Counted from the stretch's first letter, positions 1 through 6,720 are shown. The stretch is DNA of 12,111 nt from CBIFVZ01 sp966185765 (GCA_966185765.1 CBIFVZ010000095.1:1-12111); one strand, 5' to 3'. Notes: generated by a model not told the origin, from the letters alone. Numbers and translations are program-made.

Positions 1-653
1 AATTCGCGCAACGTACCGGAAGTTTCAGACAGCAGCAGTTCACAGCTGGAAATGGCAGCGCGCCAGTCTTTATTAAGTAGCGCGGCGATATCCTCTTTCA
101 CCTGGTGTTGCTGCTCATCCATTACACGCTGGGTCAAATCGATGCTGTCGAAAATCTCCGCAACCGAATATTTAAGCGGCGCGAATACGTGGCGATGCCA
201 GTGGAATTCATCCCCCCCTTCGGCGGCTGAATCCGCAGCACTTTTCAGCTCGCCCGCCACCACCGACAGCTGCATAGACAGGCGCAGCGTGGAAAATTCA
301 CGCTGACGAATGTAGTAGTCGGTGATACCAATACCCAGCGGCGTAAGGCGATAAATGGCATTACCTTCAGTTAATTCGCTGGTAAAGCGGTTAAACAGGC
401 GTTGGCGCACCATATCGTTAATGGCGTTGTTGGCACGCTGGGCAATGGTTTCACTGCTCTGTTCAAAAACGTCACTGACATGGCGAAAGGCATCAACCAG
501 TTCGCCTTCCGTCAGTTCACCATCCAGTCGCTCACCGTTGAGCGTGGCGACGGCGAGCAGAAACGCCAGCCTTTCACCCGGCAGCGAAATGGAGAAATCG
601 TTTTTTCTGGCCCAGGCAACCAGTTCAGGTACTGTCTGGGAAAAATCACTCAT
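1..653 (-). CDS. mukF: Chromosome partition protein MukF, N-terminal part (runs off left edge)
   Basis: MukF is the kleisin subunit of the MukBEF SMC-like condensin that compacts and segregates the chromosome in enterobacteria. The minus-strand frame opens with ATG at 651-653 and stays open to base 1, giving 217 codons of a protein that is about 440 residues in E. coli. It begins MSDFSQTVPELVAWARKND and continues with the family's conserved blocks, such as NNAINDMVRQRL, YRLTPLGIGITDYYIRQRE and FHWHRHVFAPLKYSVAEIFD. By family knowledge this half holds the winged-helix dimerisation domain (about the first 110 residues) and the start of the helical middle region; the MukB- and MukE-binding parts lie outside. 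An AGGGA ribosome site (660-664) overlaps the cmoM stop codon, so translation is probably coupled to cmoM, only 3 bases upstream. Its partners mukE and mukB are expected beyond the left edge. Confidence 0.97.
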   Translation of the reverse strand, partial: MSDFSQTVPELVAWARKNDFSISLPGERLAFLLAVATLNGERLDGELTEGELVDAFRHVSDVFEQSSETIAQRANNAINDMVRQRLFNRFTSELTEGNAIYRLTPLGIGITDYYIRQREFSTLRLSMQLSVVAGELKSAADSAAEGGDEFHWHRHVFAPLKYSVAEIFDSIDLTQRVMDEQQHQVKEDIAALLNKDWRAAISSCELLLSETSGTLRE

Positions 654-656
654 AGC

Positions 657-1436
657 TTATCCCTGATTCTCCGGCTTTTGCGCAATCACATGAATATAAC
701 GCCCCATGCTTATCCAGGGCTCCTGTCGGCAGTATTGCGTTTCGAGCGCAAGAAGCTGATCAAAGCAGTCGCGCTGCCGATGCTTTTCACGCAGATAATC
801 ATGGAACACACGAACCCCGGTTTTACTCTCAATACGCCAGCCAATTTGCTCCAGCCAGCGGTAAACCTGTTCAGGCTGTAGCGGATTGTCAGGCGAAAGG
901 GTGCGTTTTTTCTTTTTTTGCATCCCCTGCTGCACATAGTCGAAGTTTCCCGCCACCATGTTGTGCATCAGAAGACCGTTAGCATTGTAGAACATCAACG
1001 ACAGGACGCCGCCAGGAGCCAGATATGACCACAGTGTCTCCAGCATAGCGTAAGGACTGGCAACCCATTCCAGCACAGCATGGAACAATATCAGATCAAC
1101 CTGGCTTTCCAAATGCTCGCCAACATGCTGGGCAGAAGAATGTACAAAATGCATGTTCCCGCTCACACCTTTTTCATCCGCGTTGATGCGCGCACGCGCC
1201 ACCATTTCAGCGGATAAATCGCACAGCGTAACGTGATGACCCCGCTCGGCAAGGCGACAGGCGTTGTGCCCTTCTCCGCCCCCGGCATCAAGGATGCGCA
1301 AGCGCCGGGTAGCATGTTGCGCCAGTAGCAGCTCCAGATCCTGCCACAAAATAGCCTGACGCAATCGTCCTTTTGTCGTGCCGTAGATATTGCGCGCAAA
1401 TTTTTCGGCAATGTCGTCGAAATTGCGATCGTTCAT
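657..1436 (-). CDS. cmoM: tRNA cmo5U34 carboxyl methyltransferase CmoM (formerly SmtA)
   Basis: CmoM is a SAM-dependent methyltransferase that converts 5-carboxymethoxyuridine at the tRNA wobble position 34 into its methyl ester. The 259-residue product starts MNDRNFDDIAEKF. It has the class I SAM-binding motif I (RILDAGGGEG, residues 47-56), the acidic end of beta 2 at D73 (TLCDLS) and H119 in ILFHAVLEW, all at the positions I recall for E. coli (261 residues). I chose ATG 1434-1436 because AGGGAG lies 8 bases upstream and the protein then lines up with E. coli. An in-frame ATG at 1466 would add ten unconserved residues and place the ribosome site inside the gene. A lysine cluster (residues about 177-180) is encoded by an A7-G-A6 tract. 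The gene is transcribed divergently from elyC and leads directly into mukF. Its older name smtA came from the muk locus. Confidence 0.95.
   Translation of the reverse strand: MNDRNFDDIAEKFARNIYGTTKGRLRQAILWQDLELLLAQHATRRLRILDAGGGEGHNACRLAERGHHVTLCDLSAEMVARARINADEKGVSGNMHFVHSSAQHVGEHLESQVDLILFHAVLEWVASPYAMLETLWSYLAPGGVLSLMFYNANGLLMHNMVAGNFDYVQQGMQKKKKRTLSPDNPLQPEQVYRWLEQIGWRIESKTGVRVFHDYLREKHRQRDCFDQLLALETQYCRQEPWISMGRYIHVIAQKPENQG
912..918 (-). other. A AAA AAG slippery heptamer in cmoM
   Basis: Read on the coding strand, the codons CAA AAA AAG AAA AAA CGC contain A AAA AAG in the correct phase. This is the same heptamer that directs -1 frameshifting in E. coli dnaX. It sits in a tract of seven As, a G and six As (906-919). 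An AGGGG lies just upstream, closer than the stimulatory Shine-Dalgarno of dnaX. A -1 shift would reach a TGA after seven codons and truncate the protein. I see no strong downstream stem, so function is unproven. Confidence 0.3.
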
Positions 1437-1570
1437 CGCCTGAACTCCCTGAACACAAGCGCCCATGATGCAAAACCGCTATTTTGTCATACCCGAGGCG
1501 AGAATGAATCCTTCTGGTGTAATATCACGGGGATTTCTCCGCTGGATGGCTAAAAAAGGAGCAAAGCGCG
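1437..1570. promoter_or_regulatory. Divergent cmoM/elyC intergenic region
   Basis: These 134 bases separate the two divergent starts and must hold the promoters of both cmoM-mukF (minus) and elyC (plus). The ribosome sites are visible at each end: AGGGAG for cmoM near 1445-1450, and AAGGAG at 1556-1561, nine bases before the elyC ATG. A plus-strand TTGTCA at 1484-1489 resembles a -35 box, but no good -10 box lies at the right spacing. TAATAT at 1520-1525 resembles a -10 without a -35. I cannot place either promoter with confidence. Confidence 0.45.
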
Positions 1571-2347
1571 ATGCTTTTTATGCTTAAGAAATACGTAGGT
1601 GGCCTGCTGTTACCGCTGCCGTTTTTGTTACTTCTGATGGGAATCGCCATCGCGCTGCTGTGGTTTACCCGCTGGCAAAAAAGCGCTCGCACGCTGTTGA
1701 CCTTAAGCTGGCTCACGCTGCTGCTGATTAGCCTGCAGCCAGTAGCCGATAAAATGCTCAAACCCATTGAGGACAGCTACCCAACCTGGCGCGGTGGTGA
1801 GAAGGTGAAGTACATCGTGGTACTCGGCGGTGGCTATACCTGGAACCCGGAGTGGGCACCCAGCTCTAATCTTGTCAATAACAGCCTGGCGCGCGTCACT
1901 GAAGGCGTTCGCCTGTGGCTTGCTAATCCCGGTGCAAAAATGATTTTTACTGGCGCTGCCGCACCAACTAACCCTGTCAGCACCGCAGAAGCGGGTGCGC
2001 GCGTCGCGCAAAGTCTTGGCGTGCCACGCGCGGATATTATTACACTGGATAATCCTAAGGACACCGAGGAAGAAGCCGCTGCCGTGGCGAAAACACTCGG
2101 TCAACAACCGTTCCTGCTGGTGACATCGGCTTCGCATCTTCCACGCGCCATCGTGTTTTTCCGCCAGCAGGGCTTGCAGCCTGTTCCCGCTCCGGCAAAT
2201 CAGCTGGCTATCACCTCACCGCTGCAAAGCTTTGAGCGCGTCATTCCTTCACCGATCTGGCTGCTGCACAGCGAACGCGTGGTTTATGAAACGCTGGGAA
2301 GAATCTGGCAGAAGATGAAAGGTACATCGTCACAGCCAGGGGAGTAA
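1571..2347 (+). CDS. elyC: Envelope biogenesis factor ElyC (YcbC), DUF218 family
   Basis: ElyC is an inner-membrane protein of the DUF218 (YdcF-like) family. In E. coli its loss causes lysis at low temperature through defects in peptidoglycan assembly, linked to the shared undecaprenyl-phosphate lipid carrier. The 258-residue product (259 in E. coli) has two hydrophobic segments at about 9-31 and 41-57, then the DUF218 domain, which probably faces the periplasm. That domain contains YIVVLGGGY (81-89), an acidic DTEEEA segment (164-169) and TSASHLPRA (185-193), the usual conserved blocks. ATG 1571 is preceded by AAGGAG at nine bases and the start matches E. coli. It is the only plus-strand gene here, divergent from cmoM, and its last 18 bases overlap the end of ycbJ. 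I see no terminator hairpin after its stop. Its exact biochemical activity is not established. Confidence 0.95.
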   Translation: MLFMLKKYVGGLLLPLPFLLLLMGIAIALLWFTRWQKSARTLLTLSWLTLLLISLQPVADKMLKPIEDSYPTWRGGEKVKYIVVLGGGYTWNPEWAPSSNLVNNSLARVTEGVRLWLANPGAKMIFTGAAAPTNPVSTAEAGARVAQSLGVPRADIITLDNPKDTEEEAAAVAKTLGQQPFLLVTSASHLPRAIVFFRQQGLQPVPAPANQLAITSPLQSFERVIPSPIWLLHSERVVYETLGRIWQKMKGTSSQPGE

Positions 2348-3220
2348 CGCCTTCGCGGCTGCATCAAACGCGGGCCGATTCATCCGCCCGCTGCTTACCA
2401 GCCGCGCAATTTCGCTCCACAGCACATACAGCCAGCGCCGCCACATAAACGACTCTGCCACTGGCGCGCGCTGGAGATAATGCCACAGCAGGCTCTCCGG
2501 TAGCCCCTGCTCCTGCAAACGAAAAAGCTCATATTCCCGTGGCGCCCAGAGTATCGCCCCCGGGTTCACTATTGCCGTGAGCTGGTCGCTGCGCGCATCC
2601 TTAAGCATGCTGCGTAGCGTAAAGTTACCGTGCACCAACACGCAGCTGTCGCTAAAATTGTCAAACAGGTGCGGCAGCGCCTCCCGGGTACGAAACAGAA
2701 TACGTTTATCCTGCATGCTTAGTCCGCTGCTCTGAAACTGATTAAGCGTACTCCACAACACCTCAACTCGCTGGCGATACCAGTCGGACCAGAGATTTTC
2801 CTGCGTGCTGTCCACATCTCCCACGCAGCCGTGACTATCCACCCGGTGCCAGCTCAACAGCGCTTCAACAATCTCGTCCTTAAGCTGCTCCCAGCGCTGT
2901 GGCGTACGTGCAGGCGCCTCAACCGAAACCCCACGTAGCCGCTCAATGAGCAGCACATCGGGTGCCGCGCTGTTATCATGCGTAACCACACCGTAGACGA
3001 CCGGCACCCGTACTGTGGCATGGCGCGCCAGTAGCGACATTTTCCAGGCAATACGAGCAGCCAGGCCTGGTGAGGTATAGCATTTTGCTAACAGCGGCAT
3101 CGCTTGCCCGCGCTCGTCGTACAACGACCACAGTGAGTTTTCAGGTGACTTGCTGATGCACTCCATCCGACTCAGCGGTTCGCCCAGCAAATGACTCAGT
3201 TCAGCACGCAGTCGCTCCAT
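2330..3220 (-). CDS. ycbJ: YcbJ, uncharacterised protein with APH/kinase-like pattern
   Basis: This is the counterpart of E. coli YcbJ (297 residues there, 296 here), a cytoplasmic protein without a known function. I chose ATG 3218-3220 because AGGGA lies eight bases upstream; a GTG two codons earlier has only two bases of spacing. The protein follows the layout of aminoglycoside-phosphotransferase (APH) fold kinases. It has a possible beta-3 lysine (PLLAKCY, K46), a hinge-like LLIERLRG (90-97), a helix EALLSWHRVD and a catalytic-loop-like VLVHGNFTLRSML (194-206). The key residues are altered: HxDxxxxN reads H197-G-N199...S204, and the metal-binding Asp position reads N219 (AIVNPG). This suggests a degenerate kinase or another use of the fold, which is my inference. 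No signal peptide or membrane segment is seen. The gene ends inside elyC and seems to be transcribed alone or by read-through from kdsB. Confidence 0.9.
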   Translation of the reverse strand: MERLRAELSHLLGEPLSRMECISKSPENSLWSLYDERGQAMPLLAKCYTSPGLAARIAWKMSLLARHATVRVPVVYGVVTHDNSAAPDVLLIERLRGVSVEAPARTPQRWEQLKDEIVEALLSWHRVDSHGCVGDVDSTQENLWSDWYRQRVEVLWSTLNQFQSSGLSMQDKRILFRTREALPHLFDNFSDSCVLVHGNFTLRSMLKDARSDQLTAIVNPGAILWAPREYELFRLQEQGLPESLLWHYLQRAPVAESFMWRRWLYVLWSEIARLVSSGRMNRPAFDAAAKALLPWL

Positions 3221-3483
3221 TCGCACTATCCCTCATGAAAAACCTGCCTTTATGATGTGCCTGCCTTTGATGAATGTCACCAGGCAAGATCAAAAGCAAG
3301 GAAGCTTCGCAAGAAATAGTTATCAATAGTCTGGTGATGGTATGCGGCAACAAACGCAAGCGATAGCGCCCACAGGATCAACTAAACAACACATTAAGGC
3401 GGTATGTTGAGCAAATATTGCGAGAGGAAGGAACCTTCGCCAGAAAGGACAGAGAGAGCGGCGGCTCTCTCTGGAATGAATGT
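3221..3483. other. ycbJ/kdsB intergenic region
   Basis: No convincing coding sequence lies in these 263 bases. They hold the hairpin after kdsB (described separately), the ycbJ ribosome site (AGGGA on the minus strand near 3229-3233), a short direct repeat CCTGCCTTT at 3243-3251 and 3260-3268, and a spaced dyad TTTGAT (3266-3271)/ATCAAA (3289-3294). A ycbJ promoter is expected on the minus strand, but I find no convincing -35/-10 pair. Confidence 0.4.
3450..3473 (-). terminator. Hairpin after kdsB, probable terminator
   Basis: A perfect 10-bp stem (CAGAGAGAGC paired with GCTCTCTCTG) with a four-base loop begins 10 bases after the kdsB stop. On the minus strand it is followed by GTCCTTTCT, an imperfect U tract, so termination may be partial and some transcripts may run on into ycbJ. 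On the plus strand there is no T run. Confidence 0.6.
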
Positions 3484-4230
3484 TTAACGCATCTCCGCGC
3501 GCACGCGCTCGAGATCTTCAGGTGTATCAACACCGGTGCCAGGCACTTGCTTTGCCACGTCAACGTGGATTTTCTCGCCATACCACAGCACACGCAGTTG
3601 CTCGAGCATTTCAATACGCTCAAGGGGGCCTGGTGCCCAGCTTACGTAACGGCGGATAAAACCCGCACGGTAGCCGTAAATACCAATATGACGCAGCAGC
3701 GTGTCACCAATGCTATCGCGGGACTGCGCAAAGCGATCGCGATCCCACGGAATGGTTGCGCGGGAAAAATAGAGCGCATAGCCCTGTGCGTCACGCACAA
3801 CTTTCACTGCGTTTGGATTAAAAGCTTCCTGCGCATCATGAATAGGCACCGCCAGCGTCGCCATTCCGGCGCTGCTGGCAATCAGATTCTCAGCAACCTG
3901 GCGTACGATAACCGGCGGGATCGTTGGCTCATCGCCCTGAATATTCACAATAGGCGTATCATCCGCAAAGCCGCATTTCTCGACGACTTCCGCCAACCGC
4001 TCGGTGCCAGACTGATGATCCGCGCGTGTCATGCACACTTCGCCACCCGCAGCTTCTACTGCACGTGCAACATCTTCATGATCCGTCGCCACGATAATAC
4101 GGGAAGCGCCAGCCTCGCGGGCGCGCTCCAGCACGTGAACAATCATCGGCTTGCCATTGATGTCTTTGAGCGGCTTACCGGGCAAGCGCGTGGATGCGTA
4201 ACGCGCGGGGATAATGGCAACAAAACTCAT
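3484..4230 (-). CDS. kdsB: 3-deoxy-manno-octulosonate cytidylyltransferase (CMP-KDO synthetase)
   Basis: KdsB couples KDO to CTP to make CMP-KDO, the activated sugar that WaaA adds to lipid IVA during inner-core LPS synthesis in the cytosol. The product is 248 residues, the same as in E. coli. It carries the N-terminal nucleotide-binding signature IIPARYASTRLPGKPL (6-21), SGTER (74-78), QGDEP (98-102, with the metal-binding D100), FSRATIPWDR (155-164) and GVDTPEDL (233-240) with the second conserved Asp at 235. The ATG overlaps the ycaR stop in an ATGA, so its translation is probably coupled to ycaR. It is the last gene of the comEC-to-kdsB series, followed by a hairpin. Its codons nearly avoid TTA, CTA and TCA, which explains the long antisense open frame across it. 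Confidence 0.98.
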   Translation of the reverse strand: MSFVAIIPARYASTRLPGKPLKDINGKPMIVHVLERAREAGASRIIVATDHEDVARAVEAAGGEVCMTRADHQSGTERLAEVVEKCGFADDTPIVNIQGDEPTIPPVIVRQVAENLIASSAGMATLAVPIHDAQEAFNPNAVKVVRDAQGYALYFSRATIPWDRDRFAQSRDSIGDTLLRHIGIYGYRAGFIRRYVSWAPGPLERIEMLEQLRVLWYGEKIHVDVAKQVPGTGVDTPEDLERVRAEMR

Positions 4231-4409
4231 GGTTTGCTCTCTTCAACACTCAGTGAGCGCGCTTCATTTTCCAGTAATACCGGAATGCCGTCGCGCAGTG
4301 GGAAAGCCAGCGCGTCAGACTTACAAATGAGTTCTTGTGTATCTTTGTTAAACCAGAGTTTCCCGTTGCAAACCGGGCAAGCGATAATTTCAAGCAAGCG
4401 ATTGTCCAT
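4227..4409 (-). CDS. ycaR: YcaR, small Trm112-like protein
   Basis: This 60-residue protein belongs to the UPF0434/Trm112-like family. It has LLEIIACPVCNGKL near the N-terminus, with Cys11 and Cys14 as a CxxC pair, a further Cys29 (ELICKS), and the family hallmark AFPLRDGIPVLLENEA (35-50). I chose ATG 4407-4409 because GGAGGA lies just upstream and the start equals that of E. coli YcaR. The open frame extends 28 codons upstream, but that part is not conserved and includes the ribosome site. In eukaryotes and archaea Trm112 is a small activating subunit of several methyltransferases; the bacterial role is not known. It sits between ycaQ (35-base gap) and kdsB (ATGA overlap), a tight and widely seen pairing with kdsB. 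With only three Cys, a complete four-Cys zinc site is not evident. Confidence 0.93.
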   Translation of the reverse strand: MDNRLLEIIACPVCNGKLWFNKDTQELICKSDALAFPLRDGIPVLLENEARSLSVEESKP

Positions 4410-4444
4410 AATTCCTCCAGAATGGACCGGGGAGCGAGAGGTAT

Positions 4445-5686
4445 TCAGAATAACACAGAGCTGCCGGGGATTTCCCGGTGTTTGCCCCAGCACTGCGCCA
4501 GAAAATCTGGCAGGAAAGTGAAACGAATCTCACGCGCCCCCTGCCAGCGAGCAAAGTCATCCAACGCCGTGCCAAGCCCGGTAGCAAGACCAACGCCTGG
4601 TTTTATTCCCTTCTCGAGCCAAAGATTGATGACCTCAAGATAACCCGCCTTACGATGCATTTTTGCATCCATGCGCCCGACCAGCGCGCCACGATGCAGT
4701 AACGGCAAAACAAAATAGCCATACTGGCGCTTCGACGCTGGCGTGTAGCACTCCAGCCGATAGCGGAAAGCAAAAAATTGTTCGACGCGTTTTCGATCCC
4801 AGACCACGGGATCAAAAGGCGACAACACCGTGCTGTGCGTAGCGCGCAGCGTGCCCGCCTGTGCACGCGCCAGCAGCGGCTCCAGCGAGCGATGTAACCA
4901 CATGGCACCAAGCTGCTCTACCTGCACAGCGATAATTTCCCCCTGCTCCTGCCACTGTGCTAACAGCGGTGCAAGTGCAACGTTGCGCAGGCGATAGTAG
5001 TCCGCAAGCCAGGTCGGTAAAAATATGCCCAGACTGCGCGCGCTGTTGAGCAGCATCTGACGCTGAGCCGCCTCGCGTGACGGTAAATCACGGGCATCAT
5101 CCCACTGCGGCTGCACGCGCTCGGTAAGATCGTAGATACGCTGAAAGTTATGCCGCGCCTTCACCATTAGTTTACCGGCCGTAAACAGGCCTTCAAGGTG
5201 GCGTTTGTGTGGCTTCCACTCCCACCAGCCACCCGCTCCTTTGCGCGGATGTTCAAAATCGGCTGACCGCACTGGCCCGTTGACACGCACGTGCTCAAGC
5301 AGTTGAGCAATGTCCTGCTCATGCTCCTGCATCCAGGTAGTTCGGTATTTCCAACCCATGTTTTCAGGCTGCAGCATGTTATGGCGCACCAGACCAAAAT
5401 CCGCACGCGGTAAAAAGCAGGCTTCATGCGCCCAGTATTCAAAGATATCACCGCGAGCCAGTGCTTGCTCAAGCCAGCACTGAGGATAATCACCGAGTCG
5501 ACTAAACAGCACAAGATAAGGGCTGCGAGCCACCACGTTGATGGTATCGATTTGCAGCAAAGACATGCGGGAAATAGCAGCAGGAATGTCCTGCGCCCGC
5601 GCACGGCGGCGCGGTTTTTGCAGCAGCCCCTGGGCTGCGAGGTGAAGATGGCGGGCAGCGCGTAATGAGAGTTGAGGAACAGGCAC
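4445..5686 (-). CDS. ycaQ: Interstrand crosslink DNA glycosylase YcaQ (HTH_42 family)
   Basis: YcaQ is the founding member of the HTH_42 (AlkX/AlkZ-type) winged-helix DNA glycosylases. The E. coli protein unhooks interstrand crosslinks and excises N7-alkylguanines. The 413-residue product (410 in E. coli) keeps the QxD catalytic pair as Q45-I-D47 inside SRMSLLQIDTI, followed by VARSPYLVLFSRLG. It also has YWAHEACF, a GPVRSADFEH segment, WWEWKPHKRHLEGL and, near the C-terminus, LSPFDPVVWDRKR and YGYFVLPLLHRG. The start is GTG 5684-5686, set by AGGAG five bases upstream (5692-5696) and by agreement with the E. coli N-terminus. An ATG overlapping it at 5689-5691 is out of frame. The last 40 or so residues look less conserved than the rest. 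It lies 56 bases after lpxK and 35 before ycaR, in an otherwise LPS-oriented cluster. Confidence 0.95.
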   Translation of the reverse strand: MPVPQLSLRAARHLHLAAQGLLQKPRRRARAQDIPAAISRMSLLQIDTINVVARSPYLVLFSRLGDYPQCWLEQALARGDIFEYWAHEACFLPRADFGLVRHNMLQPENMGWKYRTTWMQEHEQDIAQLLEHVRVNGPVRSADFEHPRKGAGGWWEWKPHKRHLEGLFTAGKLMVKARHNFQRIYDLTERVQPQWDDARDLPSREAAQRQMLLNSARSLGIFLPTWLADYYRLRNVALAPLLAQWQEQGEIIAVQVEQLGAMWLHRSLEPLLARAQAGTLRATHSTVLSPFDPVVWDRKRVEQFFAFRYRLECYTPASKRQYGYFVLPLLHRGALVGRMDAKMHRKAGYLEVINLWLEKGIKPGVGLATGLGTALDDFARWQGAREIRFTFLPDFLAQCWGKHREIPGSSVLF

Positions 5687-5691
5687 AGCAT

Positions 5692-5696
5692 CTCCT
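5692..5696 (-). promoter_or_regulatory. Ribosome binding site deciding the ycaQ GTG start
   Basis: AGGAG lies five bases from the GTG at 5684-5686. The only nearby ATG (5689-5691) touches this site and reads another frame, so the GTG is the start that makes sense for YcaQ. Confidence 0.7.
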
Positions 5697-5742
5697 GAAA
5701 GCCGATGCGCGGTCGGTCAGCCAGACGATAAGAAGCTGCGCC

Positions 5743-6720
5743 TTAGCGCGTCAGCGCAATGATTTCTGTAAGCAGGTTTTCTGCCAGTGGACCCTGTATA
5801 TCGGCCTCAACCGGCAGATACCACCAGTTTTCACGAGCAAAATGGCGGCATTTCACCGCATCTTTCTCGGTCATCAACAGCGTTTGCCCAGGTTGGTAAA
5901 ACCCCACCACCTGCGCCTCGCTCAGGGCCTGGTGATCGGCTAATGCGACGGTTTTCTCAGGCGTCAGACCACACTCATCGAGCGTGGCGAAAAAACGTGG
6001 CGGATGACCGATACCCGCCATAGCGACCACATGGTGAAGCTCAGCAACCGCACGCTTTTCACCGCTCAGTAAATTAACGGCAAGGCCCGGGCGCAAACGC
6101 ATCGCGATTTCACCGGTCCTGGCGACGCCACCGTTAGTAATCACCGCATCAACGCTCTTCAGGCGTCCGGCTCGTTCGCGCATGGGACCTGCGGGCAACC
6201 ACCAGCCGTTGCCAAAGCGGCGCACGCCGTCAACCACCACAATTTCTTTATCACGCGCCAGCGCATAGTGCTGCAGACCATCATCGGTAATCACGACCTG
6301 CAGATTATGCTCTGCAAGTAACGCCTTTACCGCAGCGCTGCGCGCGGGAGCGACCGAGACAGGTGCGCTGGTACGCTGATAAATTAACACCGGCTCATCA
6401 CCGGCCTGTTCGGTGGTGGTTGTGCCATTGAGCAACAGCGGATAATGCTGCGCCTTGCCACCATAACCGCGCGAGACCACACCAACGCGAATGCCACGGA
6501 GCGTTAACTGCTCAACCAGCCAGACCACAACGGGGGTTTTACCGTTGCCGCCGGCTGTCAGGTTACCCACCACCACCACCGGCACTGGCGCACGCCAGGC
6601 TTTACGCAGACCCAGCCGATAGCTCAGACGAATAGCACCGCTTACCAGGCCATATAGCCAGGAAAGCGGCAGCAACAGTCGCCAGAGTGCCGACTGACCG
6701 GACCAGATACGCTCAATCAT
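5743..6720 (-). CDS. lpxK: Tetraacyldisaccharide 4'-kinase LpxK
   Basis: LpxK uses ATP to phosphorylate the 4' position of tetraacyldisaccharide-1-phosphate, giving lipid IVA in the Raetz pathway on the cytosolic face of the inner membrane. The 325-residue product (328 in E. coli) has an N-terminal hydrophobic helix (about 13-33) that anchors it, then an unusual P-loop VGNLTAGGNGKTP (51-63) and SRGYGGKA (83-90). It also has TDDGLQHY (145-152) with the catalytic Asp pair, DGVRRFGNGWWLPAGPMRER and, later, MAGIGHPPRFF and MTEKDAVKC. Its ATG overlaps the msbA stop as ATGA, so translation is probably coupled with the flippase that exports its product. The C-terminus is slightly shorter and different from that of E. 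coli. The 56-base gap to ycaQ shows no terminator. The gene is essential in E. coli. Confidence 0.98.
   Translation of the reverse strand: MIERIWSGQSALWRLLLPLSWLYGLVSGAIRLSYRLGLRKAWRAPVPVVVVGNLTAGGNGKTPVVVWLVEQLTLRGIRVGVVSRGYGGKAQHYPLLLNGTTTTEQAGDEPVLIYQRTSAPVSVAPARSAAVKALLAEHNLQVVITDDGLQHYALARDKEIVVVDGVRRFGNGWWLPAGPMRERAGRLKSVDAVITNGGVARTGEIAMRLRPGLAVNLLSGEKRAVAELHHVVAMAGIGHPPRFFATLDECGLTPEKTVALADHQALSEAQVVGFYQPGQTLLMTEKDAVKCRHFARENWWYLPVEADIQGPLAENLLTEIIALTR

Noticed and set aside
710..937. A 75-codon minus-strand frame spanning the cmoM A tract, as a possible frameshift product
   Set aside because: It is in a frame other than the -1 frame reached from A AAA AAG; the -1 frame ends after seven codons. 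No sequence feature supports a shift into this frame.
1434..1466. An upstream ATG start for cmoM, giving a 269-residue protein
   Set aside because: The ten extra residues contain the ribosome site of the downstream ATG and are absent from the family as I know it.
4410..4493. A longer ycaR starting at 4493
   Set aside because: The extra 28 codons overlap the end of ycaQ and the ycaR ribosome site and do not resemble the family. The 60-residue form matches E. coli.
3418..4521. A 367-codon open frame on the plus strand opposite kdsB and ycaR
   Set aside because: Across kdsB its codons are exactly aligned with the kdsB codons, so a stop would appear only where kdsB uses TTA, CTA or TCA, which it nearly avoids. 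The translation matches no family I know, and the sense strand clearly encodes KdsB and YcaR. I read it as a codon-bias shadow.
5167..5691. A 174-codon minus-strand frame overlapping ycaQ, starting with ATG at the ycaQ ribosome site
   Set aside because: It lies entirely within ycaQ in another frame, its ATG touches the ribosome site with no spacing, and the translation is low-complexity and Cys-rich with no family resemblance.
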